This document shows, piece by piece, positions 33,227 through 42,727 of a DNA stretch of 53,555 nt. The stretch comes from Bacteroidales bacterium. GTDB taxonomy: Bacteria > Bacteroidota > Bacteroidia > Bacteroidales > F082. The translations under genes were made by a program, and so were the position numbers. Every line of letters starts with the position of its first letter. Within the stretch, counting starts at the first letter, position 1. The DNA is taken from contig JAFZKP010000023.1 of assembly GCA_017553625.1 (NCBI GenBank), positions 1-53,555 on the forward strand, given 5' to 3'. The notes under the pieces are model-generated. The model searched no databases. It was given only the letters and a program-made list of their open reading frames with translations, and was not told the DNA's origin.

Positions 33227-34984
33227 CTACATATTACTTTTGTGAAAAACAACTAGTCTCATAAGGCACATAAATACCAAAACAGCTTTTTCGCAGGTAA
33301 AATCTTGTGGTATATAGAAACCATGAGCAATATCGTTGCGAATATTGAACCCCTTTTTTATAAATGTATATTCAAACAACAACATATCATCATCACTAAA
33401 GATTCTTTCTCCATTTTCAAAAACAAGATCTTTTGCCTCCTCTAATTCTTTTTCTAAAAGTATTTCTCTTATTACCTCTTTAGACGCTCCTAATTGTTTT
33501 ATGCTTCCATTGCCATACACGTTGATATAATCACGCAAAATACTCTCAAACTGAATAGTCATCATTGTAAGTGATGTTCTCCAATCTACGCGCTTCTTCG
33601 CAATAATATTATTAAACTGTTTTATAAAATCTTTTAATGCAACACTTATTTTATCAAACCAACAATAGGTTATCTCAGTATTTCCCCTCCTGACAGAAAA
33701 TAGTTCCCCGAAATTCGTTTGCTTAATCAAAACTCTGCGCATTTTTGTATAAGTCAATTTTTTCTGTTCCATTAACGATAAAATAGTATTGACAATAATT
33801 TTGAAAGAATTTATGTAGTGATTTTGAAAAAACTCATATTTCCATGTATCTTCATATGTGGATTGATATGCATTATTATTTAAGTCCATTTGGACCGATG
33901 TTAATATCTTCGCATGTAGATATTCCTTTTCTTCAGCTAACTTATACATATTATCCATAGTTTCAGATGAAATGAAAAACAAGTTATTGTGAACCGACAG
34001 TAATAGAAGAGCATCTTTCAATTTTGCTCCTTTTATTTTATTCATAAAATCAATTATATAATTCTTTAATTCTGGTGTTATTTCCGCCTCTTTTGTAATA
34101 GTCATAAACTTGAGTTTGTTTTTGTTTTCAATGTATCTCCTTGAAGTTATATTGTATTTGTCTTTGTTTTTTGCCAAATCATAATAGCGAAGCATTTTTT
34201 CAAATATACCTTGGTTCTCATGTGGTATCAATATATTATCAGGTTCTGCATCTGGGTCTTTTATGTTTCTTTCCTCATTATCCCCCAGTTTCTCATAATA
34301 CCAAGGCAATAATGATTTATTATGTTTTTCAGCAAAGAACAATCCGAGTTTTAAGATATTAGCATTCCATGTATAATCATCAATTTTATCTAATAAATCC
34401 ATGCAAACATCATGGATAAAGTCCAATTGCATTAATTTACATGTTTTGTCATTCTGATGCAAATAATACAATAACCAATACCTCAATCTTAAACCATTGT
34501 TACTATCTTTTATAACACTTAATAATTCTTGTGCAATTTCAGGCCTTTGTGAAGATTTTATATTATTAGATAACTTCAGTATAATGTCCCATATTTTACC
34601 AATGGTGTATTCTAAATGCTCACCCGATGTATCAACCATATATGTTTTGACCAATTCTCTATAGCCATTAATTGACTTTTCTGCATAATTGTTATGCTTG
34701 CATAAATTCCATAGTGTTTGGTTGTATCTAGCAATTAAAAAAGTATTCTTTGTGCTATCTAGTCGCTTTTTCAAATAACGGATAATCTCTTCCTTTGTAT
34801 CTTGATTATTACAAATATCCAATTTGTCTCCACGAAGAATACTTTGTTCTGTCATTATAATATAATGATCCATACCCGACAATGCATTTTGCGGTGAATT
34901 GTAGTGATAATCACCGTAAAAAGTAGCAGTATTCTCAAGAACACTATAAAAATCTTTTATGTTTTGTGAAACAATAAATTCCAT
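33227..34984 (-). CDS. DUF4209-like protein with C-terminal HEPN motif
   Basis: 585 residues from the ATG of MEFIVSQNIKDF. The first 450 residues are helical and AT-rich in coding, without a family I can name. The C-terminal part has FIKKGFNIRNDIAHGFYIPQ; RNDIAH fits the R-x4-H signature of HEPN nucleases and resembles the end of DUF4209 proteins. HEPN proteins in such places often cleave RNA in antiviral or toxin systems. It lies 79 bases after the methyltransferase gene, with its own -7 element in the gap, so it could be co-transcribed or independently expressed. The nuclease assignment is inference. Confidence 0.6.
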   Translation of the reverse strand: MEFIVSQNIKDFYSVLENTATFYGDYHYNSPQNALSGMDHYIIMTEQSILRGDKLDICNNQDTKEEIIRYLKKRLDSTKNTFLIARYNQTLWNLCKHNNYAEKSINGYRELVKTYMVDTSGEHLEYTIGKIWDIILKLSNNIKSSQRPEIAQELLSVIKDSNNGLRLRYWLLYYLHQNDKTCKLMQLDFIHDVCMDLLDKIDDYTWNANILKLGLFFAEKHNKSLLPWYYEKLGDNEERNIKDPDAEPDNILIPHENQGIFEKMLRYYDLAKNKDKYNITSRRYIENKNKLKFMTITKEAEITPELKNYIIDFMNKIKGAKLKDALLLLSVHNNLFFISSETMDNMYKLAEEKEYLHAKILTSVQMDLNNNAYQSTYEDTWKYEFFQNHYINSFKIIVNTILSLMEQKKLTYTKMRRVLIKQTNFGELFSVRRGNTEITYCWFDKISVALKDFIKQFNNIIAKKRVDWRTSLTMMTIQFESILRDYINVYGNGSIKQLGASKEVIREILLEKELEEAKDLVFENGERIFSDDDMLLFEYTFIKKGFNIRNDIAHGFYIPQDFTCEKAVLVFMCLMRLVVFHKSNM

Positions 34985-34996
34985 GTTGTTTTTTTG

Positions 34997-35004
34997 CAAA
35001 AATA
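34997..35004 (-). promoter_or_regulatory. Promoter -7 element before the HEPN-like gene
   Basis: TATTTTTG on the minus strand, only 12 bases before the ATG, which would give a very short leader. The -33 match is poor. Confidence 0.45.
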
Positions 35005-35063
35005 CAAAAAAATACTATTGACACGGCCAACTTTTCAATAGGATTTAATAAAAAAACAGCTAT

Positions 35064-37991
35064 TTAATTGCTCCGCTCAATCACTGCAATTTCTTCAGGA
35101 GTAAGCCCATAAAGTTGATAAACAACATGGTCTATTTCAGCTTCTAATTCAAAGGTGTTAAAATAAGGATTGTTACTTTTGGATGATATAGCGCTTTTTA
35201 CGACCGAACAAATACTTTCTTGTTCGTCACTTGTAACACGAGGAATTGGGATGATATCTAATGCAGGTATTGTAATTTGCCACCCCATAAATAAACTTGA
35301 GTAAAAGTAATCTATAAGCTTAGAGTTAAATATGCCTAATATGAATTCCATTTTGTACTTATCACTTTTATTCAAACATATATATGCTGTATTCAAGGCG
35401 TAGAATTTGTGATAATCGATAGTGGCTGTGATTTTTGTTGCCCTTCTAGGCATCAAAATCTTTTCAGCTGCCAAGAAAAGTCTTTCTTCTCGAGGCCTAT
35501 GCAATTTATTGGTGTAAGATAGATACTTATCATATTCTTTTATATCCCAATTAATCCTCCATTTTGTAATATCTCGACCATCCAAGATGGGTTTATATGT
35601 ATGGTCTTTTATATAGTCAGCAAAAATATCCTCTTTAGATTGTCCAGTATATATTATTCCTTGTTGAATCTCCATTATCTCACCTATTCTATCGTATTGA
35701 TCCGACAGAAGCAATTTCTCTATTATTTTTTTATTATCTCCTTCTAGTTTAACTGGCATAAGGTAATATGGAATTGTTGATATATCGGCTTGACTCATCT
35801 TAATGTTTGTTGGTTTCGTATCCACATCAATTAGAATACTCTTATTCTTTTTGCACTTTTTAAATACTGATAGTATCGTGGTGTCAACAGAAGCCTCAAA
35901 CACGCGTTGAGTAAATGTGCAAATACGGTTCAAATAACATTTTTTCACCAACATTTCTCTCGTATATCTATATTCAATATTTGAGTATATGCCTTCTGGA
36001 ATAATTAAACAGAAGCACCCGTCTTCTTTACACAACTCATAAAACAATTCAGTAAACAATGTAAAAAGATTAAATCTGCCTTTACCAGTCTCAAATCTAT
36101 TCGAATAGAGTTCTTTATCTTTTGCCGAGATGGCTTTTACACTAACATATGGAGGGTTAGCAATCACAATATCAAATCCTCCTCCATCAAATATATCCTT
36201 AAACCAAGTGTGCCAAAGGAAGAAGTCTTGGTTGGCGGAAGGGTCAAGATCGTTAAGTTTCGAAATGAATGAAGGAGTGCCGCCTGCGCTGTTGAGTATG
36301 AGACGTTTCACTTCGTCGTTGATAGCTTGGCGCATGGTGGCTTTCTTCACGTGGTCGGTTACGGAGAAATAGTCACGCAACAGGCGTTGTAGATTCTTAC
36401 GGCTCAAGTCGCTGTCGAGACCTAAAACCAATTGCGTGGCTGTGGATGGACGACCAACAGTCTTGCCCGCAATACGGCTGAGGTCGAAACCGCCATAACT
36501 CTCAATCAGACTGTTGCCTTGCATAAACTTGTAGTCGAAGTTGGGCAACGGCTCCGCCTTATCGCTGTCCACAACTATGCTCAACCAGAAACGCAGACGA
36601 GCGATGTCGATGGCGCCACGCTCGATGTCCACGCCATAGATGTTGTTTTCAATAATCTCTTTTTTTAATTGAAGACGGGATAACCCGATTCCGAGAGCTT
36701 CACGGCAACGCCATAATTCATTTAATAATCCCATTGGGAACGCTCCACTACCGATGGCAGGGTCGCAAATCTTCACATCACGAAGAGCATTGCTGAGAGT
36801 GTCTCGATAAGGCTCCAACTCGGGCTGCATTTCATGGGTTTCAACGAAAGTACGTATAACTATTTCAGATACATCAGGAAGTTTTGAGGCAAGATGTGCT
36901 ATCAACGATTCTTTGCACATGTAACGTACAATCTCCTTGGGTGTGTAGAAAGCGCCTTTGGCCTTGTTGTCTTCCAAAAGGCTCTCAAAAATCTTGCCCA
37001 ACATCTCTGGGTCAACGCCAATCTCGGCATCGTCAGGGTCGTTCTCATCAACAGTGAAATTGTAGGAAGCCAAGAAACTGAAAAGATCGTCAAACAGCGA
37101 AGCCGGCAACTTGATATTCATCTTGTCAATCTCGTCACGCTCAAACAGACCGCCGTTCAGATATGGCATACTCTCCCACTCTTTCAGCAAGTTCTTGTCC
37201 CAATGCTCGCTGGCAAACAATTTCTCACGTTGCCCTTTTTCGGTGTTGAAAATCCCGAAAAACAACGGTTCCAGCACTTGGTCGAGAAAATCATCCTTAT
37301 GTGGGCTGAAGAAGAACAAATCGCGCAAGAATGTAGGATTGCCGTTGAGCCATCCTTTCTTTTGCAAAAAGTGCAGAAACACTATGCGTCCCATCATCTT
37401 TTTGACATAATCGTGATAAACGGCACCAGTCATACCCAGTCGTGCCAACGCTGCCACAATGATGTCATAATGGTCATGATACGCTTTAAAGAATTCGTCG
37501 CTGAGGGCTTCTACAGAGAAAGCATCGTGGATATCTTCAAGTTTTATGCGTTTTCCTGCCAATTCCGAAAGACGATTGACAGGTGTAACGTACATTCCCC
37601 CATCGCCCATGATATAAGAGAATCGTTTTGCAGCAGTCACACCGCCTTTCAAATCGCACATATACGACAGACGCCAGTGCTCTTTGTCGGCAAAAACGGT
37701 AATTGCAGCATCAACTCCAAAGTCCGTGTATTTCTTCATCATTTTACGAAATCCCACACGTTTATGACGAACATCACCTTTCGTCACATTTGTGTAGTAC
37801 AAACCAATTTCTTTACCGTCAGCATCACGAAGATAACCCAAGCCATAAATTCGGTCACCATCGTTGGTTTCCTCAAGAAATTCGGGTTCGCGCATCAATT
37901 CTTGCGCATGTAACAGGTTTTGTAATATCACTTTGCGGTATTCGCTATAATTGAACTTTTGTCTGAAAAGATCTCTCAAAGTCTCTTTCAT
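35064..37991 (-). CDS. Eco57I-type adenine-N6 DNA methyltransferase (class IIG-like)
   Basis: 975 residues. The methylase core carries motif I CDPAIGSGAFPMGLLNEL (about residue 415), IYGVDIERGAIDIARLRFWL, and motif IV IANPPYVSVK (about 615). The C-terminal 330 residues are a target-recognition region (DRIGEIMEIQQGIIYTGQSK). The N-terminal 250 residues (FGVDAAITVFADKEHWRLSY) are the usual extension in this class and may hold a nuclease fold, but I cannot place a catalytic triad. It starts 12 bases after the PLD-helicase gene, so the two form an operon. DNA 3' of about 36190 is more AT-rich than the rest, suggesting the recognition half was acquired separately. Confidence 0.88.
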   Translation of the reverse strand: MKETLRDLFRQKFNYSEYRKVILQNLLHAQELMREPEFLEETNDGDRIYGLGYLRDADGKEIGLYYTNVTKGDVRHKRVGFRKMMKKYTDFGVDAAITVFADKEHWRLSYMCDLKGGVTAAKRFSYIMGDGGMYVTPVNRLSELAGKRIKLEDIHDAFSVEALSDEFFKAYHDHYDIIVAALARLGMTGAVYHDYVKKMMGRIVFLHFLQKKGWLNGNPTFLRDLFFFSPHKDDFLDQVLEPLFFGIFNTEKGQREKLFASEHWDKNLLKEWESMPYLNGGLFERDEIDKMNIKLPASLFDDLFSFLASYNFTVDENDPDDAEIGVDPEMLGKIFESLLEDNKAKGAFYTPKEIVRYMCKESLIAHLASKLPDVSEIVIRTFVETHEMQPELEPYRDTLSNALRDVKICDPAIGSGAFPMGLLNELWRCREALGIGLSRLQLKKEIIENNIYGVDIERGAIDIARLRFWLSIVVDSDKAEPLPNFDYKFMQGNSLIESYGGFDLSRIAGKTVGRPSTATQLVLGLDSDLSRKNLQRLLRDYFSVTDHVKKATMRQAINDEVKRLILNSAGGTPSFISKLNDLDPSANQDFFLWHTWFKDIFDGGGFDIVIANPPYVSVKAISAKDKELYSNRFETGKGRFNLFTLFTELFYELCKEDGCFCLIIPEGIYSNIEYRYTREMLVKKCYLNRICTFTQRVFEASVDTTILSVFKKCKKNKSILIDVDTKPTNIKMSQADISTIPYYLMPVKLEGDNKKIIEKLLLSDQYDRIGEIMEIQQGIIYTGQSKEDIFADYIKDHTYKPILDGRDITKWRINWDIKEYDKYLSYTNKLHRPREERLFLAAEKILMPRRATKITATIDYHKFYALNTAYICLNKSDKYKMEFILGIFNSKLIDYFYSSLFMGWQITIPALDIIPIPRVTSDEQESICSVVKSAISSKSNNPYFNTFELEAEIDHVVYQLYGLTPEEIAVIERSN

Positions 37992-38003
37992 ATCGTTAAT
38001 GTT

Positions 38004-41000
38004 TTAAGCGATGAATGTTTCTGAAATAATAATATCCGGCACTGAATTGCCTCCTGAGTTATTTGTTGACTCCTCAACATCAGGACAATAGATTTCTGCC
38101 AAGTCAATTATCTGCTGCTCCAAATCCTCTTTGCTGAATGGATTTGCGCTACGTTGTTGTTTCGCCAAATCGCCCAATTGACGAGGGAGTGAATTATACA
38201 CACCTTGCTCCACCAAAGACTGCAGTCTGCGGCATAAACCACGTCCATGCTCATCGCTCATTGTTGCCGCAGCCTCTGTTCGCAAGAATTTCAAAGCTCC
38301 AAGCACTACTTTATCGTGTGAATTTATTCGCATAGAAACCGTTGTATCCTGCTCTTGAAGCATGTGGTTGTACAACTCAATGGCACGGTTTACCTGAATG
38401 AAATGCCGCTTCTCCATATCACTGATAGGAAATCCGGGCTCATCAGGAGCGGCTTTAAGTTTCTTTACGGCTTCCATAAATGACAAACGATTAGGTGCGT
38501 CGTCACTTCCAACCAGCACGTAATCCACCCTTTCTTTTGATGCAAGAAACACCAATGTGGAACCATCGTTATTGTTTTCGCAATATGAGACCGACCTTAA
38601 ACAACGGCTTTTCGGCGGCAGATTCTTTATGCGTTCATATAGTTCAGGATTATCCTTGTGCAATTCGCTAACCTCATGGATAAGAGCAAGTTTGTCGTCA
38701 TTTTCATCATGCACATTTTTATTGAACAATTCAAACTCTTTGACAATTTCTTCGTGAGAATAAATCTGCGAATCCTCACCAAGTGCCGAATGGAATCCCT
38801 GGAGTTTGATAAGCGCGTTACTGTAGAGTTGAATCTGCTTATCACCCTCTTGTGACGGGTAGAACATGTAATTGTAAATGAGATCAGATGTTGAGCCGAT
38901 TCGGTTAACACGTCCATTACGCTGCATCAGACGGCTTGCATTCCACGGTGAGTCATAGTTGACGATGACATTGGCACGATGGAGGTTGACACCTTCCGCC
39001 AGCACATCGCTTGTTACAATAATATTAAACTCGTCCAATTGTTTTTCACTATAGTTTGCGTCGAAGTTGGCGGCTATTCGTTTACGCTCCTTATCACGGT
39101 TTTTGGCAGTGATACGCAATACATCTGTACGCCCAAGACGCTCGGTCATAGTACGATAAAGACAATTAACAGTATCTACGCTTTCGCTGAAGATGACAAG
39201 TTTATGATTCTTGTTTTCCCGCGGATTGAATAACTCGCCTTGCAACATATTGACAAACAGTTCCAATTTGGGATCGTAATCGACCGCATCCCATTCGTCA
39301 CATAGTGCTTTAAGCTGAGCTTCATCCTCCCGAAGCATATCAAGAAGTATTGGCTGGAAATCGGCAGAATGATAGACAAAGTCTTTGCGCTCAACACCTT
39401 TACTTTCAATGTATTGAATAATATCGTCCAAATCCATCTCTTTCTCAACCTGAAGCTGTTTCACATTGTATTCTGGGGCAATAAGCACTTTGTCAGCAGT
39501 AAACATGTCAATCATGCCTGTGGTAATGTTAAGGAACGTATGGAGGGACTTCTTAAATGCCTCGAAACTACTTTCCAAACGTTTCACCATGTGGGTGCGG
39601 AAAATACCGGTAAGCAGCAATGCCACATGTTTACCTTGTTTGCCTTTATATGGCACTCCTGGTCTGAAAAACTCAACGGCACGATAGCGTGCATAATGCA
39701 CACCTGTTCCTTTAGGATTATCTTCAGACGGCGTATCTGTTAATATCTGCATGGTGCGTCCAAAAAGATGGGCAAGATAGTCATCCATCTTGTATTGTCG
39801 GTCGCGAATTGATGCAAACTTCGGAAATTTGATTCCCTGCTCCTCAATATCAATGCGATATGGATCATAGTTGAGAATGTTGTTACGAGTACGGCGAACC
39901 ATAATGGGTTCAAGTACACGATGTCTCACCTCCTCCATTATCTTATCAACAGCTTTCACAAAGACATCGTGTGGCAACGTGTCACGATCGCGCATTAATT
40001 GCTTGTATCTGCTTATCCAATCGGAGAAAGAGCCAGTGATGTCGCCCAGACCTTCAATGGTGCAGTTGCGTGCATCTTGAAACAGCAGCAACTGATTACG
40101 GATATCCATAGGAGTATTGTTGTAAGGTGTTGCAGAAAGAAGCAAAACTTTCTTTCTCAATCCTTCCACGCGGCCTCGATTGGCACGGGGGGCTTTACAG
40201 ATGCGCTGCAGATATTGGTATCCGGTATTGCCATCGTTGCGGAAGTTGTGCGCCTCATCAACGATAATCATGTCATACTCATTCGGCAAACGGTAATTGT
40301 CACGCCCATCAACCACCTTATCCAAACTGCCACTGGTTACAAACCAAGCATATTTGCTTATTTCAAACTTTTTGAACGTTCTTTCCCATTCATGACGCAT
40401 GGCTGGCGGCATTATGACGAGGATGCGGGTGTAGCGGCCATTTTCCATGATAAACCTTTTAGCTATCATCGTGGCTACAGGAGTCTTTCCGAGACCAACC
40501 ACGTCGGCGATGAAACATCCATTATGCCTAATCATGGTCTGATAACCTTGGATGACAGCGTCACGCTGATAGCTGAGGTCACGGAAGCCATAGCGTGTTG
40601 GGTCAAGCTCGAAATTGTCCTCGACCATATTGCCAAAGGTGTCAATAAGCACCTTCATATAAAGTTCGTATGGAGTAGGCGGTTTCTCGTTGTCAAGATG
40701 TGTTGAGCACCGAGCCTTTTGCATGTCCTCAATACTCACAGGAACGCTTTCTTCCCATAAATGCCAAAATTCATCTTCACAGTAGCGAACATCATCATAA
40801 TCTTTCATGGCTACGTTGAGCTCATAACGATGGTCGTTTACAGTTCCAAGACCTTGGTCAGTAAGATTGCTGCTGCCCATTATGACCCATCCATCACTAT
40901 GTTCAGAGAAATTGGATGGCAAACATAGGTAGAACTTCGCATGCAGATTTCGTGTTGCATGAATACGCAGTTGTAACTTGCCGCTTGCAATGTCATCAAA

Positions 41001-41339
41001 CATCTGTATAATTCCGTGTTCGGTATCTGCATCATAGTGCGATTTGCGAATGTCGTCGATAAGATGCCGACGATATTGTTCCACCACTTCATCCGGATGG
41101 CTGTCGGCAGTAAAAAGCAGATTTGCATTATGGTGACTTAGGATGGAGTCGATATTTATTCCTACAAGAATTCGTATCTCGCTGACATTTTCCAGTTCCT
41201 TACGCAGTTTGAAGTAGCCGCTGGAACGAAAATAGCCAACCACAGCATGGAATATGTCGAAGTTGGCCATTGCAGAGGCGATTCCATGGAACTTGTCCAT
41301 CAGTGTCGACTCGATATTGTTGAAGAATTTAGTGCTCAT
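38004..41339 (-). CDS. PLD-nuclease / SNF2-type helicase fusion
   Basis: 1111 residues. The N-terminal 200 residues are a phospholipase D-like nuclease domain with NLHAKFYLCL and GSSNLTDQGLG (the H-K and S-N pair of one HKD motif). The helicase part has Q-motif LSYQRDAVIQGYQ, Walker A VVGLGKTPVA, DEAH box IIVDEAHNFRND, motif III LLLSATPYNNT, and motifs V-VI SDVLAEGVNLHRANVIVNYD and MQRNGRVNRIGS. A C-terminal extension of about 250 residues is unrecognised. It is a probable DNA translocase with its own nuclease, paired with the methyltransferase gene 12 bases downstream. The composite hairpin copy B lies 69 bases upstream of its start. Confidence 0.9.
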   Translation of the reverse strand: MSTKFFNNIESTLMDKFHGIASAMANFDIFHAVVGYFRSSGYFKLRKELENVSEIRILVGINIDSILSHHNANLLFTADSHPDEVVEQYRRHLIDDIRKSHYDADTEHGIIQMFDDIASGKLQLRIHATRNLHAKFYLCLPSNFSEHSDGWVIMGSSNLTDQGLGTVNDHRYELNVAMKDYDDVRYCEDEFWHLWEESVPVSIEDMQKARCSTHLDNEKPPTPYELYMKVLIDTFGNMVEDNFELDPTRYGFRDLSYQRDAVIQGYQTMIRHNGCFIADVVGLGKTPVATMIAKRFIMENGRYTRILVIMPPAMRHEWERTFKKFEISKYAWFVTSGSLDKVVDGRDNYRLPNEYDMIIVDEAHNFRNDGNTGYQYLQRICKAPRANRGRVEGLRKKVLLLSATPYNNTPMDIRNQLLLFQDARNCTIEGLGDITGSFSDWISRYKQLMRDRDTLPHDVFVKAVDKIMEEVRHRVLEPIMVRRTRNNILNYDPYRIDIEEQGIKFPKFASIRDRQYKMDDYLAHLFGRTMQILTDTPSEDNPKGTGVHYARYRAVEFFRPGVPYKGKQGKHVALLLTGIFRTHMVKRLESSFEAFKKSLHTFLNITTGMIDMFTADKVLIAPEYNVKQLQVEKEMDLDDIIQYIESKGVERKDFVYHSADFQPILLDMLREDEAQLKALCDEWDAVDYDPKLELFVNMLQGELFNPRENKNHKLVIFSESVDTVNCLYRTMTERLGRTDVLRITAKNRDKERKRIAANFDANYSEKQLDEFNIIVTSDVLAEGVNLHRANVIVNYDSPWNASRLMQRNGRVNRIGSTSDLIYNYMFYPSQEGDKQIQLYSNALIKLQGFHSALGEDSQIYSHEEIVKEFELFNKNVHDENDDKLALIHEVSELHKDNPELYERIKNLPPKSRCLRSVSYCENNNDGSTLVFLASKERVDYVLVGSDDAPNRLSFMEAVKKLKAAPDEPGFPISDMEKRHFIQVNRAIELYNHMLQEQDTTVSMRINSHDKVVLGALKFLRTEAAATMSDEHGRGLCRRLQSLVEQGVYNSLPRQLGDLAKQQRSANPFSKEDLEQQIIDLAEIYCPDVEESTNNSGGNSVPDIIISETFIA

Positions 41340-41407
41340 AAGGCTGGGCGTTATAAGCGCTTAGCCTTTCATAGCATCACAAAAAAAGAATCCGTGATAC
41401 TTTCAAT

Positions 41408-41521
41408 GTACCCGAGGATTTACTGGACTACCTACTACCATACAAGAAAGCTCACGGATATTCCGTGAGCGTCTCGCCTTCTTGGAATGGTAGTACATGA
41501 AAGTGTCCAGTTTTCGGGTAC
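41408..41521. repeat. Composite hairpin element, copy B
   Basis: Nested stems: GTACCCGA 41408 with TCGGGTAC 41514; ACTGGAC 41422 with GTCCAGT 41505; TACTACCAT 41433 with ATGGTAGTA 41487; CAAGAA 41443 with TTCTTG 41479; GCTCACGG 41450 with CCGTGAGC 41463. Compared with copy A at 10053, the outer two stems have changed on both strands and remain complementary, while the core CAAGAAAGCTCACGG and the tail AAGAAAAGC-AAAACGC are retained. On the minus strand it lies upstream of the PLD-helicase gene. Confidence 0.8.
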
Positions 41522-41621
41522 TCCTAAGAAAAGCAAAAACGCTTTATATTTATTTGTTATTTATTCTATTCTATTTCTATCTCCTTGATGTTTTTCTCAA
41601 TATGTCTATTGTAAATTATTC

Positions 41622-41819
41622 TTACTTCTTCTCCATCACCTCATCCGCCAGATACCTATCTCCCATCGTATAAAGCATCGTATTCGGATCACGCATCAGC
41701 TGATTTGTGCGTGAACGATAGAACTTGTCCAACGCATCCGCTGGACTGATGCCAAGGTCTTTCTGTATCAAAGTCACTATTCGGCCTATCTTGTTCCACA
41801 TCAACAACGGACTTAACAT
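41622..41819 (-). CDS. Small DUF3791-like protein, third gene of the toxin-antitoxin-like cluster
   Basis: 65 residues from the ATG of MLSPLLMWNKIGRIVTLIQK, ending YTMGDRYLADEVMEKK. ISPADALDKFYRS and the short helical layout resemble DUF3791 proteins. Its ATG is 4 bases after the stop of the DUF3990 gene, so the two are co-translated. An upstream start at 41867 would overlap the DUF3990 gene and is less likely. Confidence 0.6.
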   Translation of the reverse strand: MLSPLLMWNKIGRIVTLIQKDLGISPADALDKFYRSRTNQLMRDPNTMLYTMGDRYLADEVMEKK

Positions 41820-41823
41820 AGCA

Positions 41824-42306
41824 TTATATCTTATATGATTCAACAAAATGCAAACACTCATCCACAACCTTTTGGCTTCGGATACACAATTGATTATTCG
41901 GTCGATGCTCGGAAAGATTCTTTAAAGCAGTCTCTAACGTCATCATGTTTGACATATATGCCTCAACAGTGTCAATTACCCTATCATTTGCCACACCACC
42001 TTCCACAACATCGTAATTTTCTACAAAACCATCTCCTCTGCGATTGGCAACAATGAAATTCAACCATTCAAAATCGTACGCATCAAACTTCTTGTATGAA
42101 TACTTATCTTTTGCAATCACCTCATCAAACTCATATACACTGACGATGCCCTCACCAAGACGGATTCGTGCCATGCGGTCTGCCCACAGCTCAGCTTGTT
42201 TCAGAAGGTCAGTAATATAGAAACCTTTACCGAAATCAAGACCCTCGCGTCCTTTTGACACCTGCGGAAGTTCGACAATTTCCGTGCCACCATGATATAC
42301 TTTCAT
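41824..42306 (-). CDS. DUF3990 protein, ADP-ribosyltransferase-like
   Basis: 160 residues starting MKVYHGGTEIVELPQVSKGR, with the hallmark GLDFGKGFYITDLLKQAELW and the later NNQLCIRSQKVVDEC. DUF3990 is considered to have an ADP-ribosyltransferase-like fold, with YHGG and GKGFY as the NAD-binding parts. The gene sits between two small helical genes, with a four-base overlap with the first, a layout typical of toxin-antitoxin operons. Toxic activity is inference. Confidence 0.82.
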   Translation of the reverse strand: MKVYHGGTEIVELPQVSKGREGLDFGKGFYITDLLKQAELWADRMARIRLGEGIVSVYEFDEVIAKDKYSYKKFDAYDFEWLNFIVANRRGDGFVENYDVVEGGVANDRVIDTVEAYMSNMMTLETALKNLSEHRPNNQLCIRSQKVVDECLHFVESYKI

Positions 42307-42596
42307 ACCACAACTCCTTTCTTCGCTTCACGGCGACGTAGAGCTTCAAGGATATCCTCGGTGACAATGCGACGACTTTGGGCGTGCAACGTGTCATAGC
42401 AAGGATATATCAACTCAACAAATAGATTCACAGCCTTCATGCGCTCATACATCTCCTCGGCACTGACACCTTCAGCTTCTGCCACCGACTCAACGCATGA
42501 CGCTGCAAAAATATTTCGCAACTCATCACTGCTTGGAGCAGCAAAACCGTTGTCCGACATCAGTCCATTTAGTTTTTCACCATTCATTTTCATCAT
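42303..42596 (-). CDS. DUF3791-like protein, first gene of the cluster (putative antitoxin)
   Basis: 97 residues, starting MMKMNGEKLNGLMSDNGFAA. The C-terminal half EAEGVSAEEMYERMKAVNLF and IYPCYDTLHAQSRRIVTEDI is a good match to the DUF3791 pattern. Its stop overlaps the ATG of the DUF3990 gene by four bases. A -7 element (42608-42615) lies just upstream, so it heads the operon. Confidence 0.7.
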   Translation of the reverse strand: MMKMNGEKLNGLMSDNGFAAPSSDELRNIFAASCVESVAEAEGVSAEEMYERMKAVNLFVELIYPCYDTLHAQSRRIVTEDILEALRRREAKKGVVV

Positions 42597-42607
42597 ATTT
42601 CACTTTG

Positions 42608-42615
42608 CAAATATA
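42608..42615 (-). promoter_or_regulatory. Promoter -7 element for the DUF3791/DUF3990 cluster
   Basis: TATATTTG on the minus strand, 11 bases before the first ATG, with TTG 20 bases upstream (42636-42638). Confidence 0.55.
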
Positions 42616-42727
42616 CAAACTTTTGATGCAAAACACAAGAAATTTTAATAATTAATATTCAAAAGTGGACAACAAACTCCAACTTCGAACAATTCTTTAT
42701 ATACATCACATCACTTTCCACTTTCTT

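Noticed and set aside
36894-37913. A 339-codon plus-strand open frame inside the methyltransferase gene
   Set aside because: It is the antisense shadow of a well-identified gene and encodes nothing recognisable.
35064-41339. DISARM or BREX assignment for the helicase/methyltransferase pair
   Set aside because: No DUF1998 protein, no BrxZ/PglZ phosphatase, no BrxC ATPase in the neighbourhood.
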